The position numbers and the translations under genes were made by a program. From assembly GCF_031085155.1 (NCBI RefSeq), contig NZ_JAVHUL010000001.1, positions 1-64,000 of the forward strand: DNA of 64,000 bases, in the 5' to 3' direction. Of the stretch, positions 8,079 through 17,527 are shown one piece after another. The notes under the pieces are model-generated. The model ran no database searches. It saw only the letters and a list, made by a program, of their open reading frames with translations, and was not told the origin of the DNA. Source of the stretch: Mesonia profundi (GTDB lineage Bacteria; Bacteroidota; Bacteroidia; Flavobacteriales; Flavobacteriaceae). Positions within the stretch are counted from its first letter, which is position 1, and each line of letters opens with the position of its first letter.

Positions 8079-8960
8079 TTATATTTTAAATTTATAACCT
8101 AGAGTGATGTCTACGGGAAATTCTCCGTTGCTGTCTTCCATAATTGAAACTACATCGTTGTAACTAAGGGTTAAAAAACCATTAGGAGTAATTCGATAAG
8201 CAATCCCAGCACCAAAGCTTACAGGGAAATTTAATTCACTTCCGGTTCTATTTATCTTTTCATTATTACTTGGATCTGCAGAGTCTATAATGCTAAATTT
8301 TTCATTATAAAAGCGAAGATTAAATAATTCCGTGTTAACGAATAAATGAAAATCGGTTAGATTGATTACTTTAAAACGGTAATTGAGAGAAAAATTTGCT
8401 TCTGAATATTTGTACTCCTCTGACTCAAACACATACTTAAACTGTACAAAGGCGGAATGTCTTTTTAATTTTTTGTAGCTATAAACCTCTCATTCTGCCC
8501 CAAGAAGTGAAGCCGTTTCGTTGGTAGGGTTTGCAGTGTAGATTATATTGCTAATTCCGCCAAAGAATCCTAACCGGAAATTATAATCTCTTTTGGATTC
8601 TAAGTCTTCAAAACTCTTATCTTTTAAAGTATAGTATTGAATGGTAAACTCCTTTAAACTCGCCAAGGTTAAATTAATTCTATCTGTAGGAATATCTTTA
8701 TCGCTGGTGAAATTTTGTAAAGTGGCTTGGTATTCTCTCTTGTATTCCCCGTCAACTTTGGTGTTGAGAAGCTCCTCTAATTCTCCATTTTTAGCAATAA
8801 AATATCGGTATCTTCCATCTATAATATTGTATAATAAAACGAGCTCTCCATCTACAGTTTTTATAAGAGAATAGGTGTCTCCTTGATAGGTGTGATTTTT
8901 TTGTGCACTTGATAAATTGAATACAAATAGCGTAATGAAAATCGTGAAAAGTGATTTCAT
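8079..8960 (-). pseudogene. Outer-membrane protein gene interrupted by an in-frame TGA
   Basis: Reading leftwards from the ATG at 8960 (MKSLFTIFITLFVFNLSSAQ, a clear signal peptide) the frame runs to LLGAE, hits TGA at 8487-8489, and continues in the same frame as EVYSYKKLKRHSAFVQFKYVFE to a stop at 8079. The last third looks like beta-barrel strands (NYRFKV, GAGIAYRI, VDITLGYKFKI). Only one base change would restore about 293 residues. It looks like a recently inactivated outer-membrane protein of the kind common in flavobacteria; function unknown. A sequencing error or readthrough cannot be excluded. Confidence 0.75.
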
Positions 8961-9103
8961 AATGGGTGGGGTGTTTCTCAAATTTAATAATTCTTAGCTT
9001 AGGGAAGGTCGATTGTGGATTGTTTTATAAATGTTCTGCCTTTCCCTGAATAGCTTTCAAAGCATAAAAACTAGGACAAATAGGTCAAAACGAAATTCTA
9101 AAA

Positions 9104-9136
9104 TTGAAGTCTACTAAAAACAATTGTTTAGCTTTG
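9104..9136 (+). promoter_or_regulatory. Putative promoter of ruvC
   Basis: TAGCTTTG at 9129-9136 fits TAnnTTTG and a TTG at 9104-9106 lies 22 bases upstream, slightly longer than the usual spacing. The ruvC GTG start is about 48 bases downstream of the -7 box. Confidence 0.5.
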
Positions 9137-9184
9137 TGAGAAGTAGCAATTTAATATTAAGAAGCCTAACCAAGAAGATACCAA

Positions 9185-9742
9185 GTGAGTTCAAAAACAG
9201 AAAAAATAATTTTAGGGATTGATCCAGGGACCACTATTATGGGATTTGGACTCATCAAAGTAGTAGGCAAGGAGATGGAATTTTTGCAGCTGAATGAGTT
9301 GATTCTAAAAAAATACAGTGATCATTACGTGAAACTAAAACTCATTTTTGAGCGTACCATCGAGTTGATCGATACGTATCACCCCGATGAAATTGCCATT
9401 GAAGCTCCTTTCTTCGGAAAAAATGTGCAGTCAATGCTAAAGTTGGGACGTGCGCAGGGTGTGGCGATGGCAGCAGGATTAAGTAGAGAAGTAGCCATAA
9501 CAGAATATTCTCCCAAAAAAATAAAGATGGCAATTACCGGAAATGGAAACGCCAGCAAAGAGCAAGTTGCTCGTATGTTACAAAGCACTTTAAAATTAAA
9601 AACCTTACCTAAAAACCTCGATTCTACTGATGGTTTGGCTGCTGCCGTTTGTCATTTTTATAATCAAGGCAGGGTAGAAGTAGGTAAAAGCTATACAGGT
9701 TGGGAAGCTTTTGTAAAACAGAACCCTAAAAAGCTGAAGTAA
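9185..9742 (+). CDS. ruvC: Crossover junction endodeoxyribonuclease RuvC
   Basis: A 185-residue Holliday junction resolvase that cuts four-way DNA junctions as a dimer with RuvAB. The four acidic metal ligands are present: D13 in GIDPGTT, E73 in IAIEAPFFGKN, and D146 and D149 in LDSTDGLAAAVCHF. The start is GTG at 9185, chosen because the conserved IILGIDPG core begins eight residues later and there is no closer ATG. It stands alone, with no ruvA or ruvB beside it. Confidence 0.96.
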   Translation: MSSKTEKIILGIDPGTTIMGFGLIKVVGKEMEFLQLNELILKKYSDHYVKLKLIFERTIELIDTYHPDEIAIEAPFFGKNVQSMLKLGRAQGVAMAAGLSREVAITEYSPKKIKMAITGNGNASKEQVARMLQSTLKLKTLPKNLDSTDGLAAAVCHFYNQGRVEVGKSYTGWEAFVKQNPKKLK

Positions 9743-9836
9743 TACTTCTATTTCTTTACACTTTTTCTTTGTTAAATCTTTTTGAAGATGGGAGCTTATG
9801 GGATAATCTTTTCATAATTTAGTAAAAAACTAGACT

Positions 9837-10391
9837 ATGAACACCAACAGATTATCCAAGAAAGTAGAAAAAATATTAAATCATCAACTTGAAAAAGAAG
9901 CCAATGCCTCCCAAATTTATTTGGCTTATGGAGTGTGGGCAGATAGTGAAGGCTATGGAGGAGTGGCTAATTTCTTATTTAGACACTCTCAAGAAGAACG
10001 CGATCATATGACCAAAGTAATGGAATATATTATGGAGCGCGGGGGAAGACCAAAAATTGGTGGAGTAGAAGCGCCTCCTGCAGATCCTAAAAATATTCAA
10101 GAGTGTTTTGAGAAAATTTTTCAGCATGAAATTGATAATACCAATGCCATTTATGACATCGTTTCGTTGTCTCAAGAAGAAAAAGATTGGGCTACGTGGA
10201 ATTTCGCACAATGGTTTGTAAAAGAACAAATTGAGGAAGAAGCGATGGTACTAGATATTATGGATCAGTTGAAAATTGCTGGCGGACCAAAAGCGACTTC
10301 AGAGTCCTTGTATTATTTCGATTCTCAGATTGGAAAAAGAGAAGATGAAACAGAATTAGCTAGAGATGCTAGTAGTAATCATCCTTTGTAA
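9837..10391 (+). CDS. ftnA: Ferritin
   Basis: A 184-residue bacterial non-haem ferritin that oxidises and stores iron in a 24-mer cage. The di-iron ferroxidase ligands are visible: Glu in the first helix (QLEKEANASQIYLAY), E54 and H57 in QEERDH, and Glu residues in KEQIEEEAM of the later helix. Length is normal. It is followed 52 bases later by a glutathione peroxidase gene; together they suit an iron/oxidative stress function. The symbol is by family and not proven orthology. Confidence 0.92.
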   Translation: MNTNRLSKKVEKILNHQLEKEANASQIYLAYGVWADSEGYGGVANFLFRHSQEERDHMTKVMEYIMERGGRPKIGGVEAPPADPKNIQECFEKIFQHEIDNTNAIYDIVSLSQEEKDWATWNFAQWFVKEQIEEEAMVLDIMDQLKIAGGPKATSESLYYFDSQIGKREDETELARDASSNHPL

Positions 10392-10443
10392 TATCAATTT
10401 TAAATAAGAATTGGTATAATTCTTTACGGAAGAAATCACACCT

Positions 10444-10995
10444 ATGAAAAAAGTACTCACATGCTGTATTTTAATGTTCAGCATTATGATTCAAGCCCAA
10501 AAATCAACCTCTATGGAAAATACAATTTATCAATTTAAGCTAGAAGATATTGAAGGAAATACGTTTGATCTCGCTTCGCTGAAAGGAAAAAAAGTGATGT
10601 TAGTAAATACCGCAAGCGAATGCGGACTTACACCACAATATGAGCAGTTAGAAGAAATTTATAAAAGCTATAAAAACGATAACTTTACAATTATTGGTTT
10701 TCCTGCCAATAACTTTGGAGCACAAGAACCCGGAAGCGATAAAGAAATCGCTCAGTTTTGTGAGAAAAATTATGGTGTTACTTTTCCTATGATGAGTAAA
10801 ATTTCTGTAAAAGGAAAAGATATGCATCCGCTGTATGAGTTTCTAACTCAGAAAGCTAAAAATGGATTAGAAGATTCTGAAGTGGAATGGAATTTTCAGA
10901 AATACTTGATTGACGAAAACGGAAAGTTGGTTAAAGTAATTAGTCCTAAAACCTTACCCAACGATAAAAGTATTGTGAGTTGGATTGAGGAATAA
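10444..10995 (+). CDS. Glutathione peroxidase-family thiol peroxidase
   Basis: A 183-residue peroxidase with an N-terminal hydrophobic segment ending QAQ (residues 1-19), so probably exported. The catalytic tetrad of the family is present: C60 in ASECGLTPQY, Q94 in FGAQEPG, and W149-N150 in EVEWNFQKYL. Bacterial members usually take electrons from thioredoxin rather than glutathione. A strong terminator follows at 11023. Confidence 0.93.
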   Translation: MKKVLTCCILMFSIMIQAQKSTSMENTIYQFKLEDIEGNTFDLASLKGKKVMLVNTASECGLTPQYEQLEEIYKSYKNDNFTIIGFPANNFGAQEPGSDKEIAQFCEKNYGVTFPMMSKISVKGKDMHPLYEFLTQKAKNGLEDSEVEWNFQKYLIDENGKLVKVISPKTLPNDKSIVSWIEE

Positions 10996-11022
10996 AGTAA
11001 GAGCAAAAAAGCTTAAAGATAG

Positions 11023-11056
11023 AAACCGATTAGTTGAATTACTAATCGGTTTTTTT
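11023..11056 (+). terminator. Intrinsic terminator after glutathione peroxidase gene
   Basis: A perfect 12-bp stem, AAACCGATTAGT (11023-11034) with ACTAATCGGTTT (11041-11052), 6-base loop, followed by T residues to 11056. Confidence 0.9.
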
Positions 11057-11103
11057 ATTCGGCGAAAGCCTTATGCCAATTCTATTTTAAGGGAAAATTG
11101 GTA

Positions 11104-12378
11104 TTATTCCTTTACTTCTTTCATTTGAGAACTAATAAAAGGTACCCGCGGAGCTAGAAAATAACCGGTAAGGCTCGCAAATAAAATAGGAACCAAATAT
11201 TCAAATCCCGTTAAAGTCGCTAACAAAATAGTGGTACTCATAGGAGTTCTGGTTACGCAAGCATTAATGGCTGCCATACAGCTTATAATGGTAAGGGATA
11301 AATTAATACCCGGAAAAAAGTGATGCAAGATTAAACCTAAAGTAGCACCTACAAAAAACAAAGGGATAATAAATCCTCCACGCCAACCTGAAGTTACCGT
11401 TACTGAAATAGCTAGAATTTTAAAGATTAGAATTGCTCCAAGAAAGTAAAGGGAGGAGTCGCTAAAAATTAAATCGTTAATTTCATGATGCCCAAAATAT
11501 CGGGTAAGCGGAAAGTAAAATGAAATAATTCCTAGAATAATTCCGCCTATTAAAGTTTTCACATAGATGGGGGAATCCAATTTTTTAAAGAGCTGTTTTA
11601 AAGATTTGGTGCATAAAATAAACACCCAACCTATAAGGGCTGCAAAACAAGCAAAGAGAATGGCATAGCCAAAATCGAATAGATTACTCATTTCATAGGT
11701 GGGTAAATCCCAAATGGGACCCAATCCTAAATGTACGATTAAGGCAAAAATGATGTAACTAAAGCAACTGGCCACGAAAGCAGGAATAATCGCTTGGTAG
11801 TATTCTACAGCGTGTTTGTAATGCAGAATTTCTAGTGAAAATAAACTTCCTCCCAATGGAGCGCCAAATAAAGCGGTAAATCCCGAAGCCATCCCAGCAA
11901 TACTAAGCGAGCGCAATTGTTCTCCTTTAAGTCGGCATATTTTTCCCAGCCAAGATCCGGTAGAACCGGTGACTTGTACCAAAGGTGCCTCGGGACCTAG
12001 GCTTCCTCCAGAGGCAACGCAAAGTAAGGAGGACATAATCATGGAGGGATTATTCTTAGGGTTCAACTTTCCTTTGTTAAAACGAATGTTGTTCACAATA
12101 AGGTCCATCTCTCCAGGATCGCCAATAAAATGGATAATTAAACCCGCGAGTAACCCACTAAAAGCCATGACGGGAATCACTAACCACCCGTCAAAAAATG
12201 CCATTTGATGGGTGAGAAATTCTAATACAATCCAGTAAGCCCCAGCAGAGATCCCACCAATAACTCCTACAAGAGCCCACAGTAAAAACATTCTACTAAA
12301 TAGAAAAGGTCTAAACCTTATCGGTTTGTCTAAAATGTTGAGATAAGTAACTAGTCTCTTTTTACTCTTTATTTTCAC
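11104..12378 (-). CDS. ClC-family chloride channel/transporter
   Basis: A 424-residue polytopic membrane protein of the ClC family. The filter motifs are GGSLGPEAP (124-132, with the gating Glu at E130) and GGFIIP (334-339). By eye-alignment with E. coli ClC-ec1, APLGGSLFSLEI (about 173-184) places Ile184 at the internal proton-pathway Glu203, and the usual GSGIP motif reads as GDPGE near 86-90. This suggests it may not be a standard Cl-/H+ antiporter. The start is GTG at 12378. No CBS domains. It stands alone between convergent and co-directional neighbours. Confidence 0.9.
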   Translation of the reverse strand: MKIKSKKRLVTYLNILDKPIRFRPFLFSRMFLLWALVGVIGGISAGAYWIVLEFLTHQMAFFDGWLVIPVMAFSGLLAGLIIHFIGDPGEMDLIVNNIRFNKGKLNPKNNPSMIMSSLLCVASGGSLGPEAPLVQVTGSTGSWLGKICRLKGEQLRSLSIAGMASGFTALFGAPLGGSLFSLEILHYKHAVEYYQAIIPAFVASCFSYIIFALIVHLGLGPIWDLPTYEMSNLFDFGYAILFACFAALIGWVFILCTKSLKQLFKKLDSPIYVKTLIGGIILGIISFYFPLTRYFGHHEINDLIFSDSSLYFLGAILIFKILAISVTVTSGWRGGFIIPLFFVGATLGLILHHFFPGINLSLTIISCMAAINACVTRTPMSTTILLATLTGFEYLVPILFASLTGYFLAPRVPFISSQMKEVKE

Positions 12379-12398
12379 GTGATTTTTTTTTGAAGCTG

Positions 12399-14426
12399 CT
12401 AATGTATTAAACCTGCACGTTTAAGCAAAGCTTCTGGGTTAGGTTCTTTTCCGCGAAAGCGTTTATATAACACCATAGGGTCTTCTGTACCGCCTTGACT
12501 TAGTACGTTTTCTTTGAATTTTGTAGCTACTTCTTTATTAAAAATCCCTTCTTCTTTAAAATACGCAAAGGCATCGGCGTCCAATACTTCGGCCCATTTA
12601 TAAGAATAATAGCCGGCAGAATAACCGCCTTGAAAAATATGAGAAAACGAAGTACTCATACAATTTTCGGCTACATCTGGGAACAATTTCGTGTTTTCAA
12701 ACGCTTGTGTTTCGTGTTCTTTTACATTTTTTATCGTAGAAGGATCAATTCCGTGCCAAGCCATATCTAACATTCCAAAACTCAGCTGCCTTAGGGTTTG
12801 CATCCCTTCTTGGAAGTTCGCCGATTTCTTTATTTTCTCAATCAATTCCTTCGGAATAATTTCTCCTGTTTTATAATGATTGGCAAAAAGTGCTAAGGCT
12901 TCTGGCTCGTAACACCAATTTTCTAACACCTGACTCGGCAACTCAACAAAATCCCAATATACCGAAGCTCCCGAAAGACTAGCATATTTGGTGTTGGCAA
13001 GCATCCCGTGTAAGGCATGTCCAAACTCGTGAAATAGCGTAGTCACTTCATTAAAAGTTAGTAAAGCAGGCTTTTTGGCTGTGGCTCTGCTAAAATTACA
13101 TACGTTAGAAATATGCGGACGAATATTCTTTCCGTCTTTCTTTTCTTGATCGCGGTAAACCGTCATCCAAGCGCCACCCCTTTTTCCTTCGCGCGGATGG
13201 AAATCGGCGTAAAATAGGGCAACTTCTTCTCCGTTGACATCGGTTACCCGGTAGGTTTTTACTTCTTCGTGATAGGTATCTACGTCGTGCACTTCTTTAA
13301 ACTGCAAATCGTAGAGTTTGTTGGCTACGGTAAAAACGCCATCAATCACATTTTCCAATTGAAAGTAAGGCTTCAGTTGCTCATCATCTACGTCAAACAA
13401 CTTCTGTTTTAACTTTTCGCTGTAATAAGCGCTGTCCCATTTTTCAAGATGATCTAATCCATCCAATTCTTGAGCAAAAGCGGTAAGTTCTTTAAATTCT
13501 TTCTCTGCTGCAGGTTTTGCTTTCTCTAGCAATTCCTCCAAAAAGCCATTTACTTTTTCGGGTGTTTTGGCCATACGCTCTTCCAACACAAAATGGGCGT
13601 GCGTTTTATAACCTAATAAATTAGCGCGCTTATGGCGTAAATTGGCGATTTTTAAAACGATTTCTTCATTGTTATATTTATTGTCTTGAAATGCTTTGGC
13701 ACCAAACGCGATAGAAAGTTCCTTACGTAGTTCACGGTTTTTCACGTACTTCATAAACGGAATATAACTAGGATGCTGTAAAGTAAAAATAAAACCTTCT
13801 TTTCCTTTCTCTTTCGCTAATTGGGCAGCGCTTTCTTTTTCAGATTCGGGTAAACCATCTAATTTACTCTCGTCGGTGATGAGCAATTCATAATTGTTGG
13901 TTTCTGCCAACACATGTTCGCCAAAAGTCAGAGATAATTTAGAAAGCTCACTGTCTAAGGTTCTTAATTCCTTTTTGTCTTCGTTGTTTAAGTTCGCCCC
14001 ATTGCGGCTAAAAGATTTGTAATGCTTTTCTAGCAATTTATGTTTTTCTACGCTCAGCTCTAAGGAATCTCTTTGGTCGTAAACCGCTTTTACGCGTTTA
14101 AAAAGGGCTTCATTTAGCGTTAAGTCATTACCAAATTCACTTAACCAAGGTGAAACTACTTGGGCTATTTCTTGAATCTCGTCGTTCGTTTCGGCAGAAT
14201 TCAAGTTAAAGAAAATGCTGGTGGCTCTACTTAAGGTTTCGCCGCTATTTTCTAAAGCTTCTATGGTATTCTTAAAAGTTGGCGCTTCCGCGGAAGCGGT
14301 AATGGCATCAATTTCTGCTTTTGCCAAAGCAATTGCTTCTTTGATTGCCGGTTGGTAATGTTTGGTTTTTATTTTTGAAAATGGAGCCTCTTCAAAAGAC
14401 TGCAAAAGTGGATTATTCTGATTCAT
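12399..14426 (-). CDS. M3-family metallopeptidase (peptidyl-dipeptidase/oligopeptidase)
   Basis: A 675-residue zinc peptidase of family M3 (Dcp / oligopeptidase A group). The motif TLFHEFGHALHGML gives the HEFGH zinc site at about residues 465-469, and the third ligand region lies in WDFVELPSQVLENW. Length and the NPLLQSFEEAPFSKIKTKHYQPA opening are typical. There is no signal peptide, so it should act in the cytoplasm on short peptides. Whether it is Dcp or PrlC-like cannot be settled here. Its start is 20 bases from no other gene on this strand; the ClC gene follows downstream. Confidence 0.93.
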   Translation of the reverse strand: MNQNNPLLQSFEEAPFSKIKTKHYQPAIKEAIALAKAEIDAITASAEAPTFKNTIEALENSGETLSRATSIFFNLNSAETNDEIQEIAQVVSPWLSEFGNDLTLNEALFKRVKAVYDQRDSLELSVEKHKLLEKHYKSFSRNGANLNNEDKKELRTLDSELSKLSLTFGEHVLAETNNYELLITDESKLDGLPESEKESAAQLAKEKGKEGFIFTLQHPSYIPFMKYVKNRELRKELSIAFGAKAFQDNKYNNEEIVLKIANLRHKRANLLGYKTHAHFVLEERMAKTPEKVNGFLEELLEKAKPAAEKEFKELTAFAQELDGLDHLEKWDSAYYSEKLKQKLFDVDDEQLKPYFQLENVIDGVFTVANKLYDLQFKEVHDVDTYHEEVKTYRVTDVNGEEVALFYADFHPREGKRGGAWMTVYRDQEKKDGKNIRPHISNVCNFSRATAKKPALLTFNEVTTLFHEFGHALHGMLANTKYASLSGASVYWDFVELPSQVLENWCYEPEALALFANHYKTGEIIPKELIEKIKKSANFQEGMQTLRQLSFGMLDMAWHGIDPSTIKNVKEHETQAFENTKLFPDVAENCMSTSFSHIFQGGYSAGYYSYKWAEVLDADAFAYFKEEGIFNKEVATKFKENVLSQGGTEDPMVLYKRFRGKEPNPEALLKRAGLIH

Positions 14427-14571
14427 AAAAGTATTTCAGTTTAAGAAAAGCAAAGTTACAAAGTAGGAGTCCAATCTTAAAAGTTAACGTAATAAAATGA
14501 AGTTAATTTAAAAATTGTACTTTGGTTTAAAATTTATTAAATATCCGCATTCACTCCTCAAACTAGTTTTT

Positions 14572-14630
14572 GTCACCTTGAGCGGAGTCGAAAGGTTAAA
14601 CAAAAGCGTCTCGACTCCGCTCGACGTGAC
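14572..14630. repeat. Palindromic intergenic repeat, long stem
   Basis: Arms at 14572-14591 and 14611-14630 are inverted copies (18 of 20 positions pair), containing GAGCGGAGTCGA and TCGACTCCGCTC. GC content is well above the surrounding DNA. This is a REP-like palindrome of the type scattered through flavobacterial intergenic DNA; the sequence TTGAGCGGAGTCGAAAGG also resembles the arms of the elements at 30032-30080. Confidence 0.75.
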
Positions 14631-14687
14631 ATTAACACTATTATCTGATTACACTAGAAACTAAACGGATAAAAAAAATTATTAAAT

Positions 14688-14933
14688 ATGATAAAACAAC
14701 TTCTTTTTTTAGGATATTTTCTGCTGGTTTCCACAACTGTTTTTGCAGATACAGGCGACTTTACAAGTACTACTTCTGTTGTGCAGAAAGGAGTGGGATT
14801 GGGCAGTGTAATTGCAGTCGTAACTTCATGGGAACGCAATAAATCTATTTTATGGGCTATTCTTCACGGTATTTTTAGCTGGTTTTATGTCATTTACTTT
14901 GCACTTACTCGAAACAGTAGCGAAACGAAATAG
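14688..14933 (+). CDS. Small membrane protein of unknown function
   Basis: An 81-residue protein with a predicted signal peptide (LFLGYFLLVSTTVFA, cleavage after about residue 20) and a hydrophobic C-terminal segment (SILWAILHGIFSWFYVIYFAL). The middle holds GVGLGSVIAVVTSWERNKS. The layout of signal plus a WA-x-x-H-G-x-x-SW-x-Y-V-x-Y segment looks conserved rather than random, but I do not recognise a named family. It precedes the LpxR-like gene by 48 bases and may share its transcript. Confidence 0.65.
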   Translation: MIKQLLFLGYFLLVSTTVFADTGDFTSTTSVVQKGVGLGSVIAVVTSWERNKSILWAILHGIFSWFYVIYFALTRNSSETK

Positions 14934-14981
14934 CTTTTTTTCGGCTTAAAACTCTATTCGTGTCGATTGCGTACATAAAGT

Positions 14982-15941
14982 ATGCGAAAAAGTCTATATG
15001 TTTTACTCTTATTAGGAATCAGTTTTTCTTTATCAGCTCAAAAAATAGAGCATACTTCTTCTTTTAGAGACATGAAAAGCGCGTCTTATTTTAGGTTCAA
15101 TTACGATAATGATTATTTCGCTTCCGCGGATAAAAATTATACCCAGGGATATCAATTCGAACTCGCTTTGCCTTTTTTTGAGAAGAACCCTCTTAATTTT
15201 TTATTTTTAAAGCCGAAGCAAACAGAGAAATTATATGGCTTGGCTCTAGAGCATATTGGGTTTACACCCGATGATTATGTGAGTAGAGAGATTCAATTGG
15301 GGGACCGGCCTTTTACTGCGGTCATAATCCTAAAAAGTTTCTTGGTTGCAAAAGATACTGTCAATTCTTCCCGATTAACCTCTTCTTTAGGTTTAGGAAT
15401 GATAGGTCCGGGGGCTTTTGGCGGAGAAATGCAGCGGAGTATTCACGAAGCTACAGGAAATAAAATTCCTTATGGTTGGAGAAATCAAATTGAAAATGAT
15501 GTGGTGATAAACTATCAACTGGCTTATGAAAAACAAATGTTTCGCTATGCCGATTTTTTCTCCCTACAAGCACAATCTGAACTCCAATTAGGAAGTCTTT
15601 TTACCAATGCTTCTGTTGGCGCAAATGCGACTTTAGGTTTAATCAATAACGGATTCTCTTCCGCTAAGAATAAAAATAAATTTCAGGTTTATGTTTTTGG
15701 ACAATCTGTGTTTAGGTTGGTAGGCTATGATGCTAGTTTACAAGGCGGACTTTTTAATACCAAAAGTGTTTATACCATTTCTTCTAGTGATGTAAAGAGA
15801 TTCACGGGTCAGTTTAATTACGGACTTATACTAAGAAGCAAAACCTTGTATGTTGAATACACGAGAACAACCACAACTCCCGAGTTTAAAGACGGCGATG
15901 CCGCAAACTGGGGCGGAATAAAAATTGGGTATAGGTTTTAG
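14982..15941 (+). CDS. LpxR-like lipid A deacylase (DUF2219)
   Basis: A 319-residue outer-membrane beta-barrel with a signal peptide ending SAQ (residue 20). It matches the LpxR/DUF2219 family, whose Salmonella member removes the 3'-acyloxyacyl chain of lipid A. The active-site residues appear conserved: N43-D44 in YDNDYF, T54 in NYTQGYQ and H155 in EMQRSIHEATG. The ending GIKIGYRF with terminal Phe is a usual barrel signal. It could remodel lipid A in the outer leaflet; activity in this organism is inferred. Confidence 0.88.
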   Translation: MRKSLYVLLLLGISFSLSAQKIEHTSSFRDMKSASYFRFNYDNDYFASADKNYTQGYQFELALPFFEKNPLNFLFLKPKQTEKLYGLALEHIGFTPDDYVSREIQLGDRPFTAVIILKSFLVAKDTVNSSRLTSSLGLGMIGPGAFGGEMQRSIHEATGNKIPYGWRNQIENDVVINYQLAYEKQMFRYADFFSLQAQSELQLGSLFTNASVGANATLGLINNGFSSAKNKNKFQVYVFGQSVFRLVGYDASLQGGLFNTKSVYTISSSDVKRFTGQFNYGLILRSKTLYVEYTRTTTTPEFKDGDAANWGGIKIGYRF

Positions 15942-15947
15942 ATTATT

Positions 15948-17438
15948 CTAATATTCAAATTCTTTTAAGTCACTTTCTGGAGAAATAATGTTGTAGTCTT
16001 TCCAAATGGAAGCATTGTATTTCTTTATTTTCTCGATGACTACGCCTTCTTTTTCTGTAAACGAGTTATAGGTTTCTGTGGTAATAGGTTCCGCTTTTAC
16101 AAATAAGAGTTCTTGGTTGATGTTAGAATCGTTTTCTGCTAATAAATCAAACTTAAATTTTATACGATTAGAGCGGTCATCTGTATTTTCTTTAAATTTA
16201 AAACTACGGTTGAGGTACACATAATCTTGAGTGCTACTTTTCATATACATAGGATCATACGTATTTTGTGCATTTTTTTTAAAGATAACTACACCTGTAT
16301 TTTTATTTCTTCGGTATTTGATACCCAATAAAAATTTAAGATTCATTCCAGCGGCTTTTTCGCCTTCTCCCAATTCATATTCGGCTTTTACAATCGCAAA
16401 AGTTTCCGAAGAAATATAAAGTGTTCCATGGTATTTTGCTCTTCCCTTGCGCGGAACAAAATTTAAAACGTAGACCATTTCTCCTTGATAGCCTGTAATT
16501 TTCTCTTGAGTAAAATCATATGCCTTAAAATCTTCTATAAATTCCAATTTTCCTGGATGTAAATTGGCACTATGTTTCATGCTTCTCGCATAAGCTGATT
16601 TTACCTCTTTGGTGAGGAGAGAATCTTGAGAACGATTTACTTTAAACGACTTGCCTACTTCTAAAGAATCATCTATAGGTAGAAGCCCCGATTTCACTTT
16701 AAAAGTGTTTTTACTCTTTAAATTTTTTGCAATCTTTCCAAAGACTTGAGAAGAAAAGTCTTCTGCGTCTCCCGCTTTGGTCTCGTCTTTTAGTTGAGTT
16801 ACTTTTTGCAAGTCAACTTTAAGACTGTCCAGTGAAGACCCTATAAAAATCTGGGTATAACTTTCTGAATAAGAGGTGTTGGTAGAATTTTTGTTGATGT
16901 GAAGTAAACTGTCTATGCTCTTATTAAAATTTTTACGAACCGATTTGTCTAAAAAAGTAGCTTTATTAATTTCAAACTCCATATCGAGTACCTTGGTAGT
17001 CGATTGTTTTCTGGAAAAAATGTCAAATTTCTTTAAACTATAGTTGTAGTTTTTATCTAGATTTTCATTGACTTTGGTCATGATTTCTTCCATAGATAAG
17101 TTTTTATTTACCAAAAACACATCTTCTAATTGGCTTACGTCCTCTTTTAAATAGATCGTACTGTTGGGCTTAAAATTTTTTAAAGTTATCTTTTGTTCTA
17201 CAAAACCCATAGAAGAGAAGTGAAGCGAATCATTTGCCGAAAAGCGTTCCACGTTAATTTGAAATTCGCCCTCATTATTGGTGATCACGCCATAATTCTC
17301 ACCAATTTGTACGGCAGCATAAGGGATGCTTTCATTGGTTTCTTTTGAGAATAGTTTACCCGAAAGTTGCTGAGCAGATAGAGAAAAACCTGTAAGGCAT
17401 AACAGGCTAAAAAACGGTAGGAAGTATTTTTTTTGCAT
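15948..17438 (-). CDS. Carboxypeptidase-like regulatory-domain protein
   Basis: A 496-residue secreted protein with signal peptide (FFSLLCLTGFSLSAQ). Residues about 24-95 form a CarboxypepD_reg-like beta-sandwich (LSGKLFSKETNESIPYAAVQ ... SLHFSSMGFVEQKI), the fold that often starts TonB receptors, but no plug or full barrel follows. The remainder is not recognised; it lacks a lipobox. Such proteins are common and uncharacterised in flavobacteria. Convergent with the LpxR-like gene, with six bases between the stops. Confidence 0.8.
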   Translation of the reverse strand: MQKKYFLPFFSLLCLTGFSLSAQQLSGKLFSKETNESIPYAAVQIGENYGVITNNEGEFQINVERFSANDSLHFSSMGFVEQKITLKNFKPNSTIYLKEDVSQLEDVFLVNKNLSMEEIMTKVNENLDKNYNYSLKKFDIFSRKQSTTKVLDMEFEINKATFLDKSVRKNFNKSIDSLLHINKNSTNTSYSESYTQIFIGSSLDSLKVDLQKVTQLKDETKAGDAEDFSSQVFGKIAKNLKSKNTFKVKSGLLPIDDSLEVGKSFKVNRSQDSLLTKEVKSAYARSMKHSANLHPGKLEFIEDFKAYDFTQEKITGYQGEMVYVLNFVPRKGRAKYHGTLYISSETFAIVKAEYELGEGEKAAGMNLKFLLGIKYRRNKNTGVVIFKKNAQNTYDPMYMKSSTQDYVYLNRSFKFKENTDDRSNRIKFKFDLLAENDSNINQELLFVKAEPITTETYNSFTEKEGVVIEKIKKYNASIWKDYNIISPESDLKEFEY

Positions 17439-17527
17439 AGTAGCAGTTTTAGATAGTTGCTATAAATATGCTACTTTTTTTTGAAACACTCTGGTTTTAG
17501 TTTAAGATAACTTTGATTTTATATAGA

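Noticed and set aside
8487-8489. TGA read as selenocysteine
   Set aside because: No SECIS-like hairpin is apparent after the codon, the protein is a structural barrel with no redox motif, and no selenium genes are in view.
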